Shown here in pieces: positions 1-8,706 of a DNA stretch of 64,000 nucleotides (its first letter is position 1; each line of letters begins with the position of its first letter). The DNA is from SIG607 sp045648445 (GTDB lineage: Bacteria; Bacillota; Clostridia; Oscillospirales; Acutalibacteraceae), in assembly GCA_045648445.1 (NCBI GenBank), contig JAZRNY010000004.1:39970-103969 (forward strand), written 5' to 3'. Below the pieces are notes generated by a model, which did not search any database, had not been told where the DNA came from, and was given only the letters and a program-made list of their open reading frames with translations. Both the position numbers and the translations under genes were made by a program.

Positions 1-282
1 CTTTGGTCTTATTACGTTTTTACCAAACACCTTTTCCATATAGTTTTTAAGCATTGCTTCCGCTATATCGTAGTCTGCAATCAGACCGTGCTGTATAGGA
101 TGAATACATTCTAACGTATCGGGTGTTCTTCCAAGAGTTTGCTTTGCCTTTTCGCCGAAATATACAGGCGCATAGGTTTCGGCATCTACCGTTACAACGC
201 TGGGCGCTGTTAAAAGTATTTTAGAATCGGAATATATAACCGTTTTAGATGAGCCTAAATCAATACCGATTTCGTTAGCCAC
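1..282 (-). CDS. mreB: MreB/Mbl-type rod-shape actin homologue (partial, N-terminus)
   Basis: Only the first 94 codons are inside the window; the gene runs off the left edge. The start is a GTG at 282 with AAAGGAGTG just upstream. Residues 4-14 read EIGIDLGSSKT, the phosphate-1 loop of actin/Hsp70-type ATPases, and the following FGEKAKQTLGRTP and IADYDIAEAML stretches fit MreB or Mbl (about 340 residues when complete). The family forms membrane-bound filaments that guide side-wall peptidoglycan synthesis. It is the last gene of a minus-strand run starting with recD2 and comF, 59 bases behind comF. Which paralogue (MreB, Mbl or MreBH) cannot be told from this part. Confidence 0.82.
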   Translation of the reverse strand, partial: MANEIGIDLGSSKTVIYSDSKILLTAPSVVTVDAETYAPVYFGEKAKQTLGRTPDTLECIHPIQHGLIADYDIAEAMLKNYMEKVFGKNVIRPK

Positions 283-341
283 TGTATTCACTCCTTTCAA
301 ACTTTTAAAACTATTATATAAAAAAACTTTTGATATTTCAA

Positions 342-1025
342 CTAATTTTTATTACCCACAAGCGCAGTAAGACAATATACTTCATCTGCACCTGCTTTTA
401 ACAGTTCTCTTGCACAGGCTTCAAGGGAGGCTCCGCTGGTTTTAATATCGTCTATTAAAAGAACCCTGCCTCTAACGCTTTTTATACCAACATAACTGTT
501 ATAAGCATTTTCAAATCTTTCGGCAACCGAACTTCTTTTATGCTGTGTAGAACTAAATAGTTTTCGTTTAAGAGTTTTTTCTAACGGCAAAGATAACATA
601 GAAGCAACTCGCTCAGCCAAAACCTCCGCCTGATTATAACCTCGTCTAAAATATTTAGTTATGTTCATTGGCACATAGGTCACAAGGTTAAAATCTCTTA
701 CCTCGGTTTTTTCAACCAACCTTTTAACCATATGTTCTGCATAAAAATCGGACAATATTTTATTTTTTGCAAATTTTATTGCATAAACACCTTTTTTAGC
801 AACACCGTCATTAATAAAAGGCGCGGCAAAAAAGTTAAAATGAAACACAGAAAATTTGCACTGACATTCCCTTTCGCTAAGTCCGCATTTAACACAGGCA
901 CTATCTGAAGCAAACTCTATTTCATCGTAACATTCGTCACAAATAACTTTTCCGTTATTTATAGGACTTTTACAGTTAAAGCAAAAGGACGGACAGAAAA
1001 AATCAAGTAATGCTTTTTTAATCAT
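342..1025 (-). CDS. comF: ComF family phosphoribosyltransferase-like protein
   Basis: 227 residues, normal for ComF/GntX proteins. The N-terminus carries a zinc-ribbon-like cysteine set (C11, C15, C18, C29, C32, then C44, C47, C54, C56). The C-terminal half is a type I phosphoribosyltransferase fold with the PRPP loop VLLIDDIKTSG at about 188-198 and the RGYNQAE segment typical of ComF. In competent bacteria ComF helps pull single-stranded DNA into the cytoplasm; in non-competent relatives its role is unclear. The start overlaps the end of recD2 by eight bases, so the two are probably translated from one message and both concern DNA processing. Confidence 0.88.
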   Translation of the reverse strand: MIKKALLDFFCPSFCFNCKSPINNGKVICDECYDEIEFASDSACVKCGLSERECQCKFSVFHFNFFAAPFINDGVAKKGVYAIKFAKNKILSDFYAEHMVKRLVEKTEVRDFNLVTYVPMNITKYFRRGYNQAEVLAERVASMLSLPLEKTLKRKLFSSTQHKRSSVAERFENAYNSYVGIKSVRGRVLLIDDIKTSGASLEACARELLKAGADEVYCLTALVGNKN

Positions 1026-3228
1026 ATGACACCTTTAAAAACTCTTTAAGAAGCGTATATCTTAAACTTTTTTTATTGTTGGCTGCCATAGCAAAAAATA
1101 CGTTGTCTTCGCCTATAACTATCAAAAGTTTTTTTGCTCTGGTAACGGCAGTATACAAAAGGTTGCGATATTTAAGTTTTGTCGGTACGTCAAGAAGCGG
1201 AAGAATAACGCAATCATATTCACTTCCCTGACTTTTATGTACTGTAACGGCATAAGCAAGTTCTATTTGCGAAAGTTCTTCAGTAAAATACGTAACCGTT
1301 TTATCATCAAAACGTACAATTATACTATTTTGACGTTTATCAATTTTTTCAACGTATCCTACGTCTCCGTTAAATACGCCCGTGCCCTCTTCACCGTTAT
1401 CCTTTTTCCAAACCAGTTCATAATTATTTTTAATTTGCATAACCTTATCGTTTTCGCGAAGAAAAAATCCTTTAAAAGCAACTTCAGGAGTATTCTTTTT
1501 CTTAGGATTAAGCAAATCTTGAAGTACGTTATTTAGGTTTATGGTACCCAGCGCCATTTTTCTGGACGGACACAGTACCTGAATATCTTTAAACGGTTCG
1601 AAACCGTAAGCATTGGGCAAACGTTCAAGACACAAATCGCAAAGGGTTTTTATTGTTTCGTCACCATTATTTCGTTTTAAGAAAAAGAAATCGGAATCTT
1701 TAACACTAATATCGGGGGTTTCACCTTCAATTATTGCGTGAGCAGTACGTATAATAGCACTTTCCTGCGCTTGACGGAAAACTTTATCAAGCCTTACAAC
1801 GTTAAATTTATCGCTATCAATAATATCCCCAAGTACGTTACCTGCGCCAACACTTGGCAACTGGTCGCTGTCCCCCACCAAAATCAGTCTGCAATTTAAA
1901 GGCAACGCCCTTAAAAGACTTTCAAAAAGAAGTGAATCCACCATTGAAACCTCATCCAAAATAAGCACTTCACACTCTAAAGGATTTCTTTCATTACGTG
2001 CAAATTTCGGTCTGTCCTCATCAGTCCATTCCACTTCTAAAAGCCTATGTAACGTTTTGGCTTCACACCCTGTAAGTTCACTCATACGTTTTGCCGCCCT
2101 GCCCGTAGGCGCGGCAAGTTCGATTTCCATATCTCTATGGCTAAACATTTCTATCATTGCTTTAAGGGTGGTGGTTTTTCCCGTTCCGGGACCGCCCGTT
2201 AAAAGTGTTATGCTGTTTTGCAAAGAAGTTTTAACTGCGTTTTTTTGCTTTTCGTCAAATTTAATTCCCATTGAATTTTCAAGAAAAGCAATTTCTCTGT
2301 CATCAACAAAAGCGTTTATATTTCTTAAGGCCATAACGGTAAGTTTTGTGGCAATATATTCTTCTCCGCTAAAAAAGGCAGGAAGCGCAATAAATTCAAT
2401 GTTTCCCACAAATTTAGAGCGCAGACGCAGTTCTTCAATAAGCCTGTCCACCGCAATATCTACCGTATCTTTTGCTACGTTTAACAGTTCTGACGAAACA
2501 CTTACCACTTTTTCACGAGGCAAACAGGTATGTCCATTATAGGAATTTTTACGCAGTACGTATTCTATACCGGCGCAAACCCTTAAAACGTCATCATCGG
2601 CAATATTATAATATTCTGCAATATCCTCGGCTTTTTCAAAAGGAAAATCAATTTTCTCATTACACAAAAGATAGGGATTAGTTTTAATTTTATTTACCGC
2701 ATCATTGCCTAAAACTTTAAAAGCGCGAATACTGTCTTCGGTTGATATTTTAAAACGGGCAAGTAAAAGCATAACTTCCCTTACACCGAACTGCTTTGCA
2801 AACTCTTCCCCTATTGCCTGCGCTTTACTAAGAGATATTCCGTTTATACACGCCAATCTTTCGGGATTTTTTTCAAGAACACAAATAGTATCTTCCCTAA
2901 AGGTTTCAACTATTTTTCTTGCAGTAGACGGACCCACGCCCTTTATTGCACCTGTTGAAAGATAACGAAGCAGAGACGCTTCGTCGGTGGGCATATTCTT
3001 TTCCATAGTATCAACTTTAAATTGAGGTCCGTAAACAGCGTGAACGGTATATTGTCCGTAAAGGATAACGTCGTCGCCGTGACTTACAAAAGGCATATTA
3101 CCTACAACGGTAATTTCTTCGCCTCCCGTATTAAGTTGAGCGACAGTATAGCCGTTATGTTCGTTGTGAAAGGTAACGCGTTGTATTATACCCTGAAGTT
3201 TTTCGGTTTTTTCGCTAACTTCGCTCAT
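1018..3228 (-). CDS. recD2: RecD2-type ATP-dependent DNA helicase
   Basis: 736 residues, the usual size of the stand-alone RecD2 (RecD/TraA) helicases found in bacteria without RecBC. An N-terminal OB-like region is followed by helix-hairpin-helix repeats (ISLSKAQAIGEEF region), then superfamily 1B motor motifs: Walker A GGPGTGKTTT around residue 345, LDEVSMVDS as Walker B, GDSDQLPSVG as motif III and AYAVTVHKSQGSEYD near the C-terminus. The family unwinds DNA 5'-3' and acts in repair and replication-fork handling. The ATG at 3228 overlaps the stop of the small membrane gene above it (ATGA), indicating translational coupling. Confidence 0.93.
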   Translation of the reverse strand: MSEVSEKTEKLQGIIQRVTFHNEHNGYTVAQLNTGGEEITVVGNMPFVSHGDDVILYGQYTVHAVYGPQFKVDTMEKNMPTDEASLLRYLSTGAIKGVGPSTARKIVETFREDTICVLEKNPERLACINGISLSKAQAIGEEFAKQFGVREVMLLLARFKISTEDSIRAFKVLGNDAVNKIKTNPYLLCNEKIDFPFEKAEDIAEYYNIADDDVLRVCAGIEYVLRKNSYNGHTCLPREKVVSVSSELLNVAKDTVDIAVDRLIEELRLRSKFVGNIEFIALPAFFSGEEYIATKLTVMALRNINAFVDDREIAFLENSMGIKFDEKQKNAVKTSLQNSITLLTGGPGTGKTTTLKAMIEMFSHRDMEIELAAPTGRAAKRMSELTGCEAKTLHRLLEVEWTDEDRPKFARNERNPLECEVLILDEVSMVDSLLFESLLRALPLNCRLILVGDSDQLPSVGAGNVLGDIIDSDKFNVVRLDKVFRQAQESAIIRTAHAIIEGETPDISVKDSDFFFLKRNNGDETIKTLCDLCLERLPNAYGFEPFKDIQVLCPSRKMALGTINLNNVLQDLLNPKKKNTPEVAFKGFFLRENDKVMQIKNNYELVWKKDNGEEGTGVFNGDVGYVEKIDKRQNSIIVRFDDKTVTYFTEELSQIELAYAVTVHKSQGSEYDCVILPLLDVPTKLKYRNLLYTAVTRAKKLLIVIGEDNVFFAMAANNKKSLRYTLLKEFLKVSYD

Positions 3229-3566
3229 ACTCTTCCCCCCTCAATTTTTTTTAATAACTGCAAAAGATTTTCTTCTTTTACACAAAATATATTTTTATAT
3301 TCAGCCAAACGGCAAGATGCTTTTTCACTTATTTTCGAATTAGTGACAAATACAATATAATCGGCATATTCGCTACCGTACCAACGGTATTTTTCGATTG
3401 CAAAAAGCAAATTTTCATCATTTTCGTCTTCGTTTATATTCACAATCAAAACACTGTTGCGTTTTTTGTGAGGACGAACGAGAAAAAGCCACAATTTTGC
3501 ACTAATAGTGCTAACACCGCATACGGCAAAAAACAAAAACAAAACCAATATTATAATTTCACTCAT
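3225..3566 (-). CDS. Small membrane-anchored protein of unknown function
   Basis: 113 residues from the ATG at 3566, chosen because GAGGTG lies seven bases upstream; an upstream in-frame start at 3611 has no ribosome site. Residues 3-22 (EIIILVLFLFFAVCGVSTIS) form one hydrophobic segment, followed by a basic stretch and a soluble domain with acidic and cysteine-containing parts. I do not recognise a domain. It is the first gene of the recD2-comF run and its stop overlaps the recD2 start, so the three are co-expressed. Its role may be tied to DNA handling only by position. Confidence 0.75.
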   Translation of the reverse strand: MSEIIILVLFLFFAVCGVSTISAKLWLFLVRPHKKRNSVLIVNINEDENDENLLFAIEKYRWYGSEYADYIVFVTNSKISEKASCRLAEYKNIFCVKEENLLQLLKKIEGGRV

Positions 3567-3608
3567 ACTAACACCTCGATATATAATATGCGGATTTGAG
3601 TGAAATGA

Positions 3609-3640
3609 CAAAAGGGCTTTTTAACTTAAAAGCCCTTTTA
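3609..3640 (-). terminator. Terminator of the cdaA-cdaR unit
   Basis: A perfect hairpin with arms AAAAGGGCTTTT and AAAAGCCCTTTT and flanking A and T runs lies directly after the cdaR stop. It can work on both strands and separates cdaR from the gene at 3566. Confidence 0.8.
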
Positions 3641-3645
3641 AATAT

Positions 3646-4647
3646 TTAGTTTTGGTTTAAGGTTACGGTAACGTTTCCAACATCTTTTTTAAGATAAATT
3701 CCGTCCGGAATAGTAAGTTTAACCTCAAAACTTAACTTTCCTGCTTTATACTCTCGATAGTCAACGGGAGTAAGTTTAATATTATCAAGGTCATCTATAA
3801 TTTTAGGATCGCCGTAAACAGCAACCTTTGTAAGAGAAATACTCTTAACCTTAGCATTTGTAGCGCCTTTTATGTCCTCGTTACTAAAGGTAGGCACAAC
3901 CGAAACGGTTCTTTCTTTGTAAACAGGAACGGTAACCTTTACCGTTTCAAATGGCAACGTATATTTTGCGTTGTCAAGAATTTTTCCGTTTTCATCGTAA
4001 AGAACTATTTGCGCTTCATAGGTTTTGCTTTCCTTTATAGTGTCAGCAGATGAAACTACGGCTTCAACTCTGGTAACCAATTTCATATCAGCCCTTGGAC
4101 CTTTTACTACGATTTTAGTAAATTCTGCAGAGTTTATAACCGATTCACCCTTAAAGAAACTTGTATCAAGTTTATTATTAAGGACAACTTCTTTTGCAAC
4201 GGGGATAACGTCAAACTCTTTTGTATCAACAAAATCGAAGGTCACGTTTACCGTTTTGGGAGAAACTTCGAAAGATACTCCGTTTTTATTCATAGAGTTA
4301 TTAACGCTGAGAGGAATGGTATAACTTCCTGCTCCCGTTACCTCGCTCAAATCAGCAGTAATAAGAATATCCGAAACTTCGATAGCGTTTACCGATGAAT
4401 TAGGACCGCTTGCAGTAACGGTTGCATTGGCCTCATTTTCAATTTTTATAACTTCAAGACCCATATCCCCTGCAAAACTGCCCTCGGTAGAGATGTTTAT
4501 AGAAATATTTGCAAAAGATTTATTTATAACTTCGGTTTGGTCAATAGTAATTGCAAGCCAAAATATAAAAGCAACAACTACCGCAAAAATCACGCTGAAA
4601 CGTTTGTTCGAAAATAGTTTTCTAAAGGAAAAGTTTTTATTCTTCAT
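3646..4647 (-). CDS. cdaR: YbbR-domain protein, CdaR-type regulator of diadenylate cyclase
   Basis: 333 residues. One membrane segment at about residues 15-35 is followed by three to four extracellular YbbR repeats, seen as recurring patterns such as VSPKTVNVTFDFV and FETVKVTVPVYKE. In Firmicutes CdaR sits outside the membrane and modulates CdaA, its partner. The start lies inside the 3' end of cdaA (11-base overlap), so the two are coupled. In many relatives glmM follows; here a terminator comes next instead. Confidence 0.9.
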   Translation of the reverse strand: MKNKNFSFRKLFSNKRFSVIFAVVVAFIFWLAITIDQTEVINKSFANISINISTEGSFAGDMGLEVIKIENEANATVTASGPNSSVNAIEVSDILITADLSEVTGAGSYTIPLSVNNSMNKNGVSFEVSPKTVNVTFDFVDTKEFDVIPVAKEVVLNNKLDTSFFKGESVINSAEFTKIVVKGPRADMKLVTRVEAVVSSADTIKESKTYEAQIVLYDENGKILDNAKYTLPFETVKVTVPVYKERTVSVVPTFSNEDIKGATNAKVKSISLTKVAVYGDPKIIDDLDNIKLTPVDYREYKAGKLSFEVKLTIPDGIYLKKDVGNVTVTLNQN

Positions 4648-5548
4648 CTTTCTTTTCCTCCTCTATTTTATTGGGCTTTATTCTGTCAATAAAGGACTTG
4701 ATTTTAAAGAAGAGACCGTCCTCGGTGTGTTCCTGTTCATTCTGCAGCACCGACCTGTAAAGTTCTTCACGCAAACGAATTTGGTCGTATCCGCGTTCAA
4801 TTGTGCCGTTTTGAACCAAAGAGATTTTACCGGTTTCTTCCGAAACAACTATAATCACGGCGTCAGAAACTTCACTCATACCAATAGCGGCACGGTGTCT
4901 TGTGCCCAGTTGTAAATTAAGATTTGAGTTAGAGGTTAGCGGAAGTATGCAACCTGCCGCATAAAGTTTTCCGTTTCTGATAATTAACGCGCCGTCGTGA
5001 AGCGGAGACTTGGGATAGAATATGTTGCCAACCATTTGAGAAGAACTCTCAGCGTTTATAACAGTTCCTGTATTTATAATATCGCCAAGAGAAGTTGTTC
5101 TTTCGAAAACGATTAAAGCGCCTATTTTTTGGTCGTGCATACTTTGAACGGCCATACAAATACTGTCAATCGAAGACTTCAGTTGTTCATCATCGGTTTT
5201 ACCGACAAGACCGAGTTTGCCAAGTTTACTGCGACCGATTCGTTCAAGAGCGCGTCTGATTTCGGGCTGAAAAATTACCGCTAACGCAATAACGCCCCAT
5301 TCCATTACTCTGCGAAGCAACCAGTGTACGGTAACAAGACCAAACCAACTGGAAACAAGATATGCGCCAAAAAGGATAATAAGACCTTTTACAAGTTGAC
5401 CTCCGCGACTTTCGGTCAAAAACTGTACAGCCTTAAAAATGATGTAGGCAATTATGATTATATCTATAACGTCAAACACAGATATATGAGAAACCGCATA
5501 CAAAAGTTGGTTCCAAAGTATTCTTATTGCGTCAAAAAAAGCGCTCAC
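4637..5548 (-). CDS. cdaA: Diadenylate cyclase CdaA (makes c-di-AMP)
   Basis: 303 residues. Three membrane helices occupy about residues 25-95. The DAC domain follows, with the catalytic DGA at 185-187 (in SPLHDGALIIR) and RHR at 217-219 (in GTRHRAAIG). It joins two ATP into c-di-AMP, the messenger that controls potassium and osmolyte balance and cell-wall stability in Firmicutes. It is first in a two-gene unit with cdaR, which is predicted to regulate it across the membrane. All key residues are present. Confidence 0.95.
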   Translation of the reverse strand: MSAFFDAIRILWNQLLYAVSHISVFDVIDIIIIAYIIFKAVQFLTESRGGQLVKGLIILFGAYLVSSWFGLVTVHWLLRRVMEWGVIALAVIFQPEIRRALERIGRSKLGKLGLVGKTDDEQLKSSIDSICMAVQSMHDQKIGALIVFERTTSLGDIINTGTVINAESSSQMVGNIFYPKSPLHDGALIIRNGKLYAAGCILPLTSNSNLNLQLGTRHRAAIGMSEVSDAVIIVVSEETGKISLVQNGTIERGYDQIRLREELYRSVLQNEQEHTEDGLFFKIKSFIDRIKPNKIEEEKKDEE

Positions 5549-5651
5549 ACCATCAATCCTTTCTCAAAAACTCATTACATATTCTATTTTAACATACTAA
5601 AACCTACTAATCAACCACTTTTTTAATATTTTTTATATAAATTATATATTT

Positions 5652-6782
5652 TTATTTAGCGAAAGAAATAAGTGCTTTTTTCAGGTACTCCATATCAGAA
5701 ACACAGTTTAAAATACCCGGTGAAATTCGCACTGCACCGCCGTCAAGAGTACCCAAGGCACGATGTGCAAGCGGAGCGCAATGGTAACCGCCTCTTACCG
5801 CTATGCCTTTACTGCTTAAATACTGTGCCGCTTCTTCGCTGGTCTTACCTTTAACGTTAAGGGCGATAACCGGAACAAAATCATCGCTGTCAAACTTTCT
5901 AAGCAAAACCGAAATATTTTTTATATCCAAAATATCCTTTAAAAACTTTTTGCAAAGCGCATTTTCGTGACGATATATATTATCAACACCTTTGCTTTTT
6001 ATAAAATCAATTCCTGCCCCGATTCCAAAAATACCGGGTAAATTAACGGTTCCGCTTTCAAGCATTTCAGGCAAAACGTCGGGTTGGCTCAAACTTAAAG
6101 AAGCAGTACCCGTACCACCCTCTATTATGGTTTTGTAAATGTTTTTCGTTGCAATCAAAATACCTGTTCCCATTGGTGCAAAAAGACCTTTGTGAGAGGC
6201 TACGCAAAGAAAATCAATATTCATTTTTTTAACGTCAATAGGAATTACACCTGCTGTTTGAGCCGCATCCACTCCAAAAAGAATATTGTGCTTTTTGCAA
6301 ATCTCTCCAATTTTTTCAATATTTGTAATTTTTCCGCAAACGTTTGAAGCGTGAGTACAAAAAATCATTTTTGTATTAGGTTTAATAAGTGTTTCAATGT
6401 TTGTTTCAAGTTCGTCGCTTAAAGCGTTAAAAACGTCCAAAGTTATTATTCCTTCATCAGCCATTTTAAAGGCAGGTCTTGCCACGCAGTTGTGTTCCAG
6501 ATTAGATATAATAAGACCGTCGCCTTTTTCTAAAATTCCTTTTAAAACGAAGTTAACCGCCTGAGTGCAGTTAAGCGTAAATACAACTCCCGACGGGTCG
6601 TCACAACCAAAAAAATCCGCCACTTTTTCTCTTACGCAATACACCTTTTCAGCAGTCATAATCGACAGGTTATGTCCGCTTCTTCCGGGGTTTGCAGAAT
6701 AATTTTTAAGCGCCGTTTCCACCGATTTTATAACCCTTTCAGGCTTAAAACCGGTTGTTGCCGCATTATCAAGGTAAATCAT
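5652..6782 (-). CDS. Cysteine desulfurase-like aminotransferase (class V, PLP)
   Basis: 376 residues. The N-terminus MIYLDNAATT is the usual cysteine desulfurase opening. The PLP lysine is K198 in VASHKGLFAP, the cofactor aspartate sits in GVDAAQTAG, and a candidate sulfur-accepting cysteine is C335 in RGGYHCAPLAH. The family takes sulfur from cysteine, or selenium from selenocysteine, as an enzyme-bound persulfide. The ribosome site GGGGGTG is close to the ATG. The gene above it encodes a DUF3343 protein of the putative selenium/sulfur carrier family, so the pair may handle sulfur or selenium outside the main Isc/Suf machinery. Confidence 0.88.
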   Translation of the reverse strand: MIYLDNAATTGFKPERVIKSVETALKNYSANPGRSGHNLSIMTAEKVYCVREKVADFFGCDDPSGVVFTLNCTQAVNFVLKGILEKGDGLIISNLEHNCVARPAFKMADEGIITLDVFNALSDELETNIETLIKPNTKMIFCTHASNVCGKITNIEKIGEICKKHNILFGVDAAQTAGVIPIDVKKMNIDFLCVASHKGLFAPMGTGILIATKNIYKTIIEGGTGTASLSLSQPDVLPEMLESGTVNLPGIFGIGAGIDFIKSKGVDNIYRHENALCKKFLKDILDIKNISVLLRKFDSDDFVPVIALNVKGKTSEEAAQYLSSKGIAVRGGYHCAPLAHRALGTLDGGAVRISPGILNCVSDMEYLKKALISFAK

Positions 6783-6817
6783 TTTTTCACCCCCTGTTTA
6801 GTACTGTTAATTAAAAC

Positions 6818-6847
6818 AAGGCAACGGAAAATTTCCCCGTTGCCTTT
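6818..6847 (-). terminator. Hairpin between DUF3343 gene and desulfurase
   Basis: Arms AAGGCAACGG and CCGTTGCCTT form a 10-bp hairpin just after the DUF3343 stop. The T tract on the minus strand is weak, so it may be a partial terminator that lowers expression of the desulfurase or an mRNA end signal. Confidence 0.5.
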
Positions 6848-6857
6848 CTGTCCGCCG

Positions 6858-7079
6858 TCAGTCAAGCGGTATTATTTTGATTATTTTAACGTTTTCTCTT
6901 TTTAAAATTCTTTCTATTTCCTCAATATTGCCTCCGGTAACAATTCCGTACCCGCAGCCATAATTTTCCGTTCCATGCTTCATCCGCTCAGTTTCAGCTG
7001 CTATTCCTTTTCTTTTAAGAATTTCACGTCCTCTTATAGCGTGGGTTACTGTACCGGTAGCAACCACATACCTTTTCAT
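6858..7079 (-). CDS. DUF3343 small protein (putative Se/S carrier-like)
   Basis: 73 residues with GAGGAAAA before the ATG. The sequence MKRYVVATGTVTHAIRGREIL, the GCGYGIVT motif with its single conserved cysteine at about 43-44, and the C-terminal KIIKIIPL match the DUF3343 family. That family is described as a putative selenium/sulfur carrier and is often found near class V aminotransferases, as here. The likely role is to accept or hold a persulfide from the neighbouring desulfurase; this is inference from family and position. Confidence 0.75.
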   Translation of the reverse strand: MKRYVVATGTVTHAIRGREILKRKGIAAETERMKHGTENYGCGYGIVTGGNIEEIERILKRENVKIIKIIPLD

Positions 7080-7124
7080 TTTTCCTCACGGTCCGTTTAT
7101 TTTTTATAGCCTTTAAAGGCTACA

Positions 7125-8165
7125 CTACATACTATGCGCACCGGCCTTCTCTGTTACCTTTTCTTCGTAGTATTTATAAACAACGGTAACAATAAGAGGC
7201 AAAACGAATATTCCCATTACACCAAAAAACTTTACTCCCAAAAACAATGATAAAAGGGTTAACAGCGGATGAAGTCCCACTTGTTTACCTACTATTTTTG
7301 GTTCAAAAGCGTTTCTTACAATAAGAAGGCAAACGTAAAGTACTAAAAGCGAAACAAATGTTACAGTTTTCCCTTTTAAAAGACAAATTAACGCCCAGGG
7401 AACAAGAACTATTCCGCTTCCAAAAACAGGAAGAAGGTCAATAAACGCTGTAATAAAAGCAATTTTTATTGCATCTTTTATACCAATTATTAAAAAGCCC
7501 AAAGATAATACGCCAAAGGCTATTAACGATAAAATCATATAGCCTTTTAAGAGTTTAAATACGTTATTAATCAAAATTTTCTTTATTTTTTCCAATACCG
7601 AAATTCTTTCGTCGTTCAAAGCAAAATATAAGATTTTTTTAAAGGCGCAAAAATCTTTTGCTATAAAACAACCGCTTATCAAAGTTACAAAAAGACCAAA
7701 TATAAAAGACGGCGCTTTTTTTAAGAAGGTTGATATAAAATCCGAAAATACGTCTATAGTTTTACTTGCAAGACCGCTTAACGATTCGCCTGCTATATTG
7801 CCGATAGTAGAAAAATTTTTAAAACCGAACTTATAAAAAAGACCTTCTATTTTTTCTTGTGAAATTTCTAAAAGAGAAGAAACGCTTTCGGTATACTCGG
7901 GCAATTTTTCATATATTTTAACCAATCCCACATAAACTCTGCTTCCAAAAAAAATAAGCAACAATAATAAAATTAAATAAACACCGATTACCATTAAAAG
8001 AGCAAGTGTACCTTGCTTAATTTTAACCTTTTGACTTAACAGTAAAGCAGGTTTTTGCACAATTACCGCTATCACAGTACCTATGATAAATGGTAACAAT
8101 ACCCCAAGGCAAAGTTTTAAAAGCGCAAATAACAAAAATACTATTACAAAAACGTATGCAACCAT
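7125..8165 (-). CDS. AI-2E family membrane protein, YtvI-like
   Basis: 346 residues with about seven to eight hydrophobic segments and the AI-2E family layout: two N-terminal helices, a coiled amphipathic region (residues 75-125), then a pore-like block with GIKDAIKIAFITAFIDLLPVFGSG and a C-terminal LHPLLTLLSLFLGVKFFGVMG segment. In spore formers, YtvI of this family is a forespore/mother-cell membrane protein; with yunB close by, a sporulation role is plausible. No good ribosome site precedes the ATG at 8165, so the true start may differ slightly. Other AI-2E members export small solutes. Confidence 0.75.
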   Translation of the reverse strand: MVAYVFVIVFLLFALLKLCLGVLLPFIIGTVIAVIVQKPALLLSQKVKIKQGTLALLMVIGVYLILLLLLIFFGSRVYVGLVKIYEKLPEYTESVSSLLEISQEKIEGLFYKFGFKNFSTIGNIAGESLSGLASKTIDVFSDFISTFLKKAPSFIFGLFVTLISGCFIAKDFCAFKKILYFALNDERISVLEKIKKILINNVFKLLKGYMILSLIAFGVLSLGFLIIGIKDAIKIAFITAFIDLLPVFGSGIVLVPWALICLLKGKTVTFVSLLVLYVCLLIVRNAFEPKIVGKQVGLHPLLTLLSLFLGVKFFGVMGIFVLPLIVTVVYKYYEEKVTEKAGAHSM

Positions 8166-8215
8166 TATTAAAAACTTTTTCTTTTTATCCTTTTCCGTAA
8201 AAATCCCACTTTCTG

Positions 8216-8244
8216 TTGATTTTTATGTAAAGATGATATATAAT
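8216..8244 (+). promoter_or_regulatory. Promoter of the ACT-domain gene
   Basis: TTGATT at 8216-8221 and TATAAT at 8239-8244 with a 17-base spacer, 31 bases before the ATG. Confidence 0.7.
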
Positions 8245-8274
8245 AATAAAAACTGTATTTCGGTGGTGGACAAA

Positions 8275-8706
8275 ATGAAAGAATATGATATGTTAATTGT
8301 TAAGGCTTCTGCCTTGCCCGATGTATTTTCAAAGGTTTTATATGCTAAAGAATTATTAGAAGAAGGCGTTGTTTCCAACATTAGCGCCGCCGTTCAAAAG
8401 GTTGGTATTTCTAGAAGCGCCTTTTACAAATACAAAGATCAGGTGTTTATCTACCATAGACAAGACACTGAAAACACTGTAACAATAAGCGCTCATTTAA
8501 GCGATCGCGCAGGTGTATTTTCTGCACTTACAGCCCGTTTATTCGAAAAAGGCGCAAATATACTTACCATTAACCAGAACCATCCTGTTGATTCGGTAGC
8601 CGCCGTTACCATATCACTTCGTACCGATAATATTATAATACCCTTAGAGGAACTGGTTAATCATTTAAGAAAAATTGACGGCGTTATTTCGGTTAAAATT
8701 ATTTAA
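8275..8706 (+). CDS. ACT-domain protein of the UPF0735/PheB family
   Basis: 143 residues from the ATG at 8275, which has GGTGGTGGA five bases upstream; the open frame extends further up but without another good start. The N-terminal half (residues 20-55, GVVSNISAAVQKVGISRSAFYKYKD) resembles a helix-turn-helix. The C-terminal half is an ACT domain (VTISAHLSDRAGVFSALTARL and LRKIDGVISVKII) that usually binds an amino acid. UPF0735 proteins sit beside homoserine or aromatic amino acid genes in other Firmicutes and are thought to sense an amino acid. Here it stands alone between two minus-strand sporulation-type genes. Confidence 0.85.
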   Translation: MKEYDMLIVKASALPDVFSKVLYAKELLEEGVVSNISAAVQKVGISRSAFYKYKDQVFIYHRQDTENTVTISAHLSDRAGVFSALTARLFEKGANILTINQNHPVDSVAAVTISLRTDNIIIPLEELVNHLRKIDGVISVKII

